From positions 1,922,001 through 1,986,000 of the forward strand of contig NZ_WWGH01000002.1 of NCBI RefSeq assembly GCF_009865135.1: 64,000 bases of DNA. Direction: 5' to 3'. Source of the stretch: Streptomyces sp. SID8374 (lineage in GTDB: Bacteria; Actinomycetota; Actinomycetes; Streptomycetales; Streptomycetaceae). This document shows, piece after piece, positions 61,001-64,000 of this stretch. The translations under genes and the position numbers were made by a program. Each line of letters opens with the position of its first letter. The first letter of the stretch is position 1. The notes below the pieces were generated by a model. The model worked only from the letters and a program-made list of their open reading frames with translations. It ran no database searches and was not told the origin of the DNA.

Positions 61001-64000
61001 CAGCAGCTCCTCCCAGCTCGGTGCCTCCAGATCGACCGCGAACGGCACGGTGTTGAGGTACATGCCGCGCACCTCGTCGCCGTCCGGGAGTTCGGGTCGG
61101 CCGTTGCAGACGGCTCCGGCGAAGAAGCGGCGCTGTCCGGAGATCAGGCCCAGCAGCTTGAGATGGGCGGTGTAGAGCACCGTCTTGAGCGAGGTGCCGG
61201 TACGGGCCGCCAGGGCGCGCAGCTCCGGGTCCAGCCCGGCCCAGGAGACCCGGACCTCGTGGGCGGGCCCGCCCGACTCCGTCGGCGCGGTGGGCGCGGG
61301 CAGCTCCAGGCGCGGGAAGGCGTCGATCCTGCTCTGCCAGAAAGCCCGGTCCCTAGAGGACTGCGACGCCTGCCGTTCCAGGGCGATGAAGTCGGCGTAG
61401 CGGGCGCGCGGCGGGGGTGTGACGGCGCAGTCGGAGTCCTCGCGGATACGGCCGTAGTCGGCGCGGATCTCCTGGATCACCGAGTGGTGGCTCCAGCCGT
61501 CCAGGATCGCGTGGCACTCCGTGTGGGTGAGCGTCCAGGTGCGTTCACCGGTGCGGTGCACGTGGTAGCGCAGCAGGGGGGCGCGTTCCAGGTCGAACGG
61601 TACGCGCTGCTCGGCGGCGCGGAACTCCGCGACGGCGGCGCGCTGTCCGGCCCGGTCCAGCTCCCGCAGATCGGTGAACCCGACCTCCGCCTCGGCCTTC
61701 TCGTGCACGAGCTGGAGCGGTTCGGAGAAACCGGACAGCCGGAAGGAGGTACGGAGGATCTCGTGCCGGTCGACGAGGCGCCGGATCGCCTCCCGCAGCG
61801 CCGGCAGGTCGAAGGGGCCGTCGTCGGTGAAGTGGAAACTGCTGACGTTCTGGTAGGTGTTGGCGTCCGGATCGGCCAACAGCTCGTAGACCATCCCGGC
61901 CTGGACCTCGCCCAGCGGGTAGGCGTCGGCCAGCCCGTCCGGCAGCCGCTCGCGGTCGGCCGGTGTCAGCTGGCTGAACGGGGCGACCAGCTCGTGCCCC
62001 CGCCCGCCGCCGCTGGTCCCGGTGGCGACGGTGGCGAGCTGGGCGACCGTGGGGTGGGTGAAGAGGTGCTGTACGGACAGGGCCAGGCCGCGGGCCGTCA
62101 GCGCCCCCACCGCGCGGATCGCCCGGATGGAGTCGCCGCCCAGGTCGAAGAACCGGTCGTGGACACCCACCCGGTCGAGGTCCAGTGCGGCGGCCAGTTC
62201 CTCGGCGATGGTCCGCTCCACCGGAGTGCGGGGCGCGGTGTACTCACCGGCCCGGCTCTCCCGGCTGCGGTCCGGGGCGGGCAGCGCCTTGCGGTCGGTC
62301 TTTCCGCTCGCGGTCAGCGGCAGGGCGTCGAGTACCGTCCAGTCGCCGGGCACCATGGCGTCCGGCAGCCGCTCGCGGAGCCAGGCCCGGACGGCGCCGG
62401 TGTCCGGAGACCCGGCCTCCGGGGCGCCCGGTGCGGGGTGGCCGACGAGATGGGCCACCAGCCGCCCGTCGTGCACCGTGACGGCGGCGGCGGTGACCGA
62501 GGGGTGCTCGTGCAGGACCGCCTCGATCTCGCCCAGCTCGATGCGCTGGCCGCGGATCTTCACCTGGTGGTCCATCCGGCCCAGGTAGTCGATGGAGCCG
62601 TCCGGCAGATGGCGGGCCAGGTCGCCGGTGCGGTAGAGCCGCCCGCCCGGCTCCCCGCCGAAGGGGTCGGGGACGAACCGGTCGGCGGTCAGCGCGGGCC
62701 GTCCCGGGTAGCCCCGGGCCAGCTGGACACCGCCCAGCAGCAGCTCTCCCGGCACCCCGACCGGGACCGGCCGCAGGGCCGAGTCCACGATGTAGGTACG
62801 GGTGTTGGCGATGGGCCTGCCGATGGTGACGCGTTGTCCGGGCACGCAGGGGGCGTGGGTCACGTCCACGGCCGCCTCGGTCGGCCCGTACAGGTTGTGC
62901 GGAGCGATCCCGAGGCGCTCCGCCGACGCGGTGACCAGGTCTCCCGGCAGTGCCTCGCCGCTGCATACGATGCGCCGTACCGAGGGCAGAGCCGGCACGG
63001 AGCCCGCCAGGAACGCGCGCAGCATCGACGGGACGAAGTGCAGGGTGGTGATGGACTGCTCGGCGATGGTCCGGGCGAGGTACGCCGGATCCCGGTGACC
63101 TCCGGGGCGTGCCATCACCAGGGTGGCGCCCGTGATCACCGGCCAGAAGAACTCCCAGACCGAGACGTCGAAGCCCATCGGGGTCTTCTGGAGCACCCGG
63201 TCGGTCGCGTCGAGGCCGAACTCCCGCTGCATCCAGTGCAGCCGGTTGACGATCGCCCGGTGCTCCACCAGCACACCCTTGGGGCGGCCGGTGGACCCGG
63301 AGGTGTAGATGACGTACGCGGCGTCGTCCGGGCCGCAGGAGCGTCCGGGAAGGGCCCGGGCCCCGTCGGGCAGCATTCCGCCGCGCGCCAGGGGGACGAC
63401 CGCGACCTCCTCCGGCACACCGTCCGGGGCGGCCCCGGTATCGGTGAGCACGACCCGGGCGCCGGAGTCGGAGAGCATGTACCGGCGGCGCTCCGCAGGG
63501 AGATCCGGCTCCAGCGGGAGGTAGGCGCTGCCCGCCTTGAGCACACCGAGGAGGGCCACCAGCAGCCCCCGGGAGCGCTCCAGGCACACCCCCGTCACGG
63601 TGCCGGGACCGGCCCCCCGGGCCCGGAGCGCGTCGGCCACCGCCTCCGCGCGGCGGTCCAGCTCCGCGTAGCCGAGCGTGCCGTCCTCGTCGGCCACCGC
63701 CACCGCGTCCGGGGTCGCCGCGGCCTGGGCCTCGAACAGCCCGTGCAGCGTGCCGGTGGGGAACGGGACGGCGGTGTCGTTCCACCGGTGCACCACTTGC
63801 TCCAGCTCCGCCGGGGACATCAGCTCCAGCTCGGCCACCGGGACGTCGGGCTCGGCCACTGCGGCGGTGAGCAGCCGGACGAAGTGATCGGCCATGCGGG
63901 CGGCCGTCGCCGCGTCGAACAGCGCGGTGGCGTAGTTGAGTCCGCCGGAGAGCGAGCCGTCCGGCTGCTCGGTGACACCGAGCGTCAGATCGAACTTGGC
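58028..64000 (-). CDS. Nonribosomal peptide synthetase, ..C-A(Ser)-T-C-A(Val/Ile-like)-T-TE (partial at right edge)
   Basis: About 1990 residues are visible; the N-terminus lies beyond 64000 and the frame is open to the edge. Order: end of a C domain, A domain (TSGSTGRPKG near 63290), T (GGDSIRAI near 62130), C domain with core motif CHAILDG (near 61500), A domain, T (GGHSLLIL) and a thioesterase. Manual codes are D-V-W-H-V-S-L-V-D-K for the first A domain (serine; its surroundings resemble EntF) and D-A-F-F-L-G-M-T-F-K for the second (valine/isoleucine type). The thioesterase nucleophile motif is GWCGG with Cys (codon 58598-58600) where Ser is usual; a following Asp (LLDPGLD) and His (PGDHFG) complete the triad. 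It faces the plus-strand run. Confidence 0.92.
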   Translation of the reverse strand, partial: AKFDLTLGVTEQPDGSLSGGLNYATALFDAATAARMADHFVRLLTAAVAEPDVPVAELELMSPAELEQVVHRWNDTAVPFPTGTLHGLFEAQAAATPDAVAVADEDGTLGYAELDRRAEAVADALRARGAGPGTVTGVCLERSRGLLVALLGVLKAGSAYLPLEPDLPAERRRYMLSDSGARVVLTDTGAAPDGVPEEVAVVPLARGGMLPDGARALPGRSCGPDDAAYVIYTSGSTGRPKGVLVEHRAIVNRLHWMQREFGLDATDRVLQKTPMGFDVSVWEFFWPVITGATLVMARPGGHRDPAYLARTIAEQSITTLHFVPSMLRAFLAGSVPALPSVRRIVCSGEALPGDLVTASAERLGIAPHNLYGPTEAAVDVTHAPCVPGQRVTIGRPIANTRTYIVDSALRPVPVGVPGELLLGGVQLARGYPGRPALTADRFVPDPFGGEPGGRLYRTGDLARHLPDGSIDYLGRMDHQVKIRGQRIELGEIEAVLHEHPSVTAAAVTVHDGRLVAHLVGHPAPGAPEAGSPDTGAVRAWLRERLPDAMVPGDWTVLDALPLTASGKTDRKALPAPDRSRESRAGEYTAPRTPVERTIAEELAAALDLDRVGVHDRFFDLGGDSIRAIRAVGALTARGLALSVQHLFTHPTVAQLATVATGTSGGGRGHELVAPFSQLTPADRERLPDGLADAYPLGEVQAGMVYELLADPDANTYQNVSSFHFTDDGPFDLPALREAIRRLVDRHEILRTSFRLSGFSEPLQLVHEKAEAEVGFTDLRELDRAGQRAAVAEFRAAEQRVPFDLERAPLLRYHVHRTGERTWTLTHTECHAILDGWSHHSVIQEIRADYGRIREDSDCAVTPPPRARYADFIALERQASQSSRDRAFWQSRIDAFPRLELPAPTAPTESGGPAHEVRVSWAGLDPELRALAARTGTSLKTVLYTAHLKLLGLISGQRRFFAGAVCNGRPELPDGDEVRGMYLNTVPFAVDLEAPSWEELLRAVFAEEAAIWPHRRYPLPAMQREWGTGVPLVDVIFGYLDFHVLDQSGSAPEAVTDSSPNEFTFDVWTFPGELRMTCRPGWAGRARLETMAATFVEVLRTMAERPGSSPASFRAAGLTAGASGPVPRRLPPEVTLPELIGRGADPGAVALADGGSTVTYGQLEERANRFAHLLRARGVRAEDPVAVCLERGAETAVALLGVVKAGGCYVPVDPEYPEERIGYLLSDSGARLLVTRSGLADRLPGDVPTVLLDTARDELEAQPPTAPDAGISADNTAYVIYTSGSTGRPKGVQVTHRNVVRLVHDENHAEIGPQDTVLVVSPLAFDASAFELWGTLANGGRLAFAPPGTPTTAGIAEVLREHGVTVAFLTTSLFHLMVESCPDTLTGLRTLLTGGDVLSASRVRAALGHGLRVSNMYGPTECTTFATGQHALTLEQTDRPIPIGPPIAHTTALVADEDLHPVPYGVAGELLLGGPGVARGYLGRPELTADRFVPDPTGTWPGGRLYRTGDLVRQDPDGVLHFLGRRDHQVKVRGHRIELGEVEAGLGGLPGVREAAAAVRPGPDGDKQLVGYIVPAEHGGFDPALLRSALRAKVPGFLVPSAWVRLDELPLNANGKLDRAALPAPGGATGGEVVAPRTAAERALAEVWAEVLGLEQVGVHDDFFLLGGHSLLILRAIALLRERHGLELTVRAFVEHHTLDAIAAAAERGDYGDTSRTALMWLRAEGDRPPLFCVHPGGGSAHWYQRLLPHLAPDLPVAALEWPGLQSGPGLPVPTAAEMAQRYVAEIRAARPHGPYRLLGWCGGSGITAEMADRLRADGEEVTFVLLDPGLDSHERQGLWEEFRLIESCTAKLEELAAAGPEEDTGALREEILKLLDHLVDDADPETGIVLPERNGAGVWLPSARIWREVMEMTLTYRHHHVPGTLHLIISDELARGEHEVALGQSYEEYLSRWRELNSGVEVHRVPGDHFGVMRLPHVTSLASTLASVLD

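Overview
The window is high-GC, densely coded DNA with strong GC3 codon bias, GTG starts, many 4-nt stop/start overlaps and gene families typical of Streptomyces: SpoIIE-type phosphatases, SigF-like sigma factor, DUF574 methyltransferase, WS/DGAT, class F sortase and an RmdA-like GGDEF-EAL protein. No tRNA, rRNA, IS element or CRISPR array was seen.

Region 1 (1-9 kb) carries stress and signalling genes: a DMT-like membrane protein, an FhuF-type iron reductase, a STAS anti-anti-sigma protein, MarR, a degenerate SpoIIE-like phosphatase, an RsbW-like ATPase, a translationally coupled receiver-PP2C / CHASE3 kinase / response regulator trio, and a SigF-family sigma factor. These are the parts of a partner-switching network. 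Region 2 (9-44 kb) is mixed: an unusual SDR protein, a 58-aa unknown, a YndJ/DUF1990/lipase-maturation operon behind a twin palindromic operator, a PAS-GAF-PP2C-ATPase fusion, WS/DGAT, an Fpg/Nei glycosylase, a LytTR-symporter-LytS module, an ECF sigma factor tail-to-tail with a stub anti-sigma gene, a CapA-like lipoprotein, a polysaccharide deacetylase, a class F sortase with two facing paralogous secreted proteins, a lipoprotein/DUF574/rmdA group, a LysR gene divergent from sdhCAB, and a UvrA-like ATPase.

Region 3 (44.5-64 kb, running off the right end) is a nonribosomal-peptide-type gene cluster. The plus strand encodes a C-A-T synthetase (glycine-like code), a diaminobutyrate-type aminotransferase, an ornithine-carbamoyltransferase homologue with altered amine-site motifs, a LanB-like protein, a stand-alone adenylation enzyme, a PLP ammonia-lyase/racemase homologue, a free carrier protein and a second LanB-like protein. 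From the LanB-like gene at 50238 to the end of this run the genes overlap or nearly abut. The minus strand carries a large NRPS (..C-A[Ser]-T-C-A[Val/Ile-like]-T-TE) whose thioesterase nucleophile is Cys in place of Ser.

The most notable structure is in the two LanB-like genes. Three long DNA blocks are identical or nearly so between them, written in GTG/TTG/GGT-rich codons, and alternate with divergent cassettes in ordinary Streptomyces codons, a constant/variable mosaic. Both proteins have the length of the glutamylation (tRNA-dependent) half of LanB and lack an elimination domain. This suggests aminoacyl-tRNA-dependent chemistry beside carrier-protein chemistry in a pathway I do not recognise.
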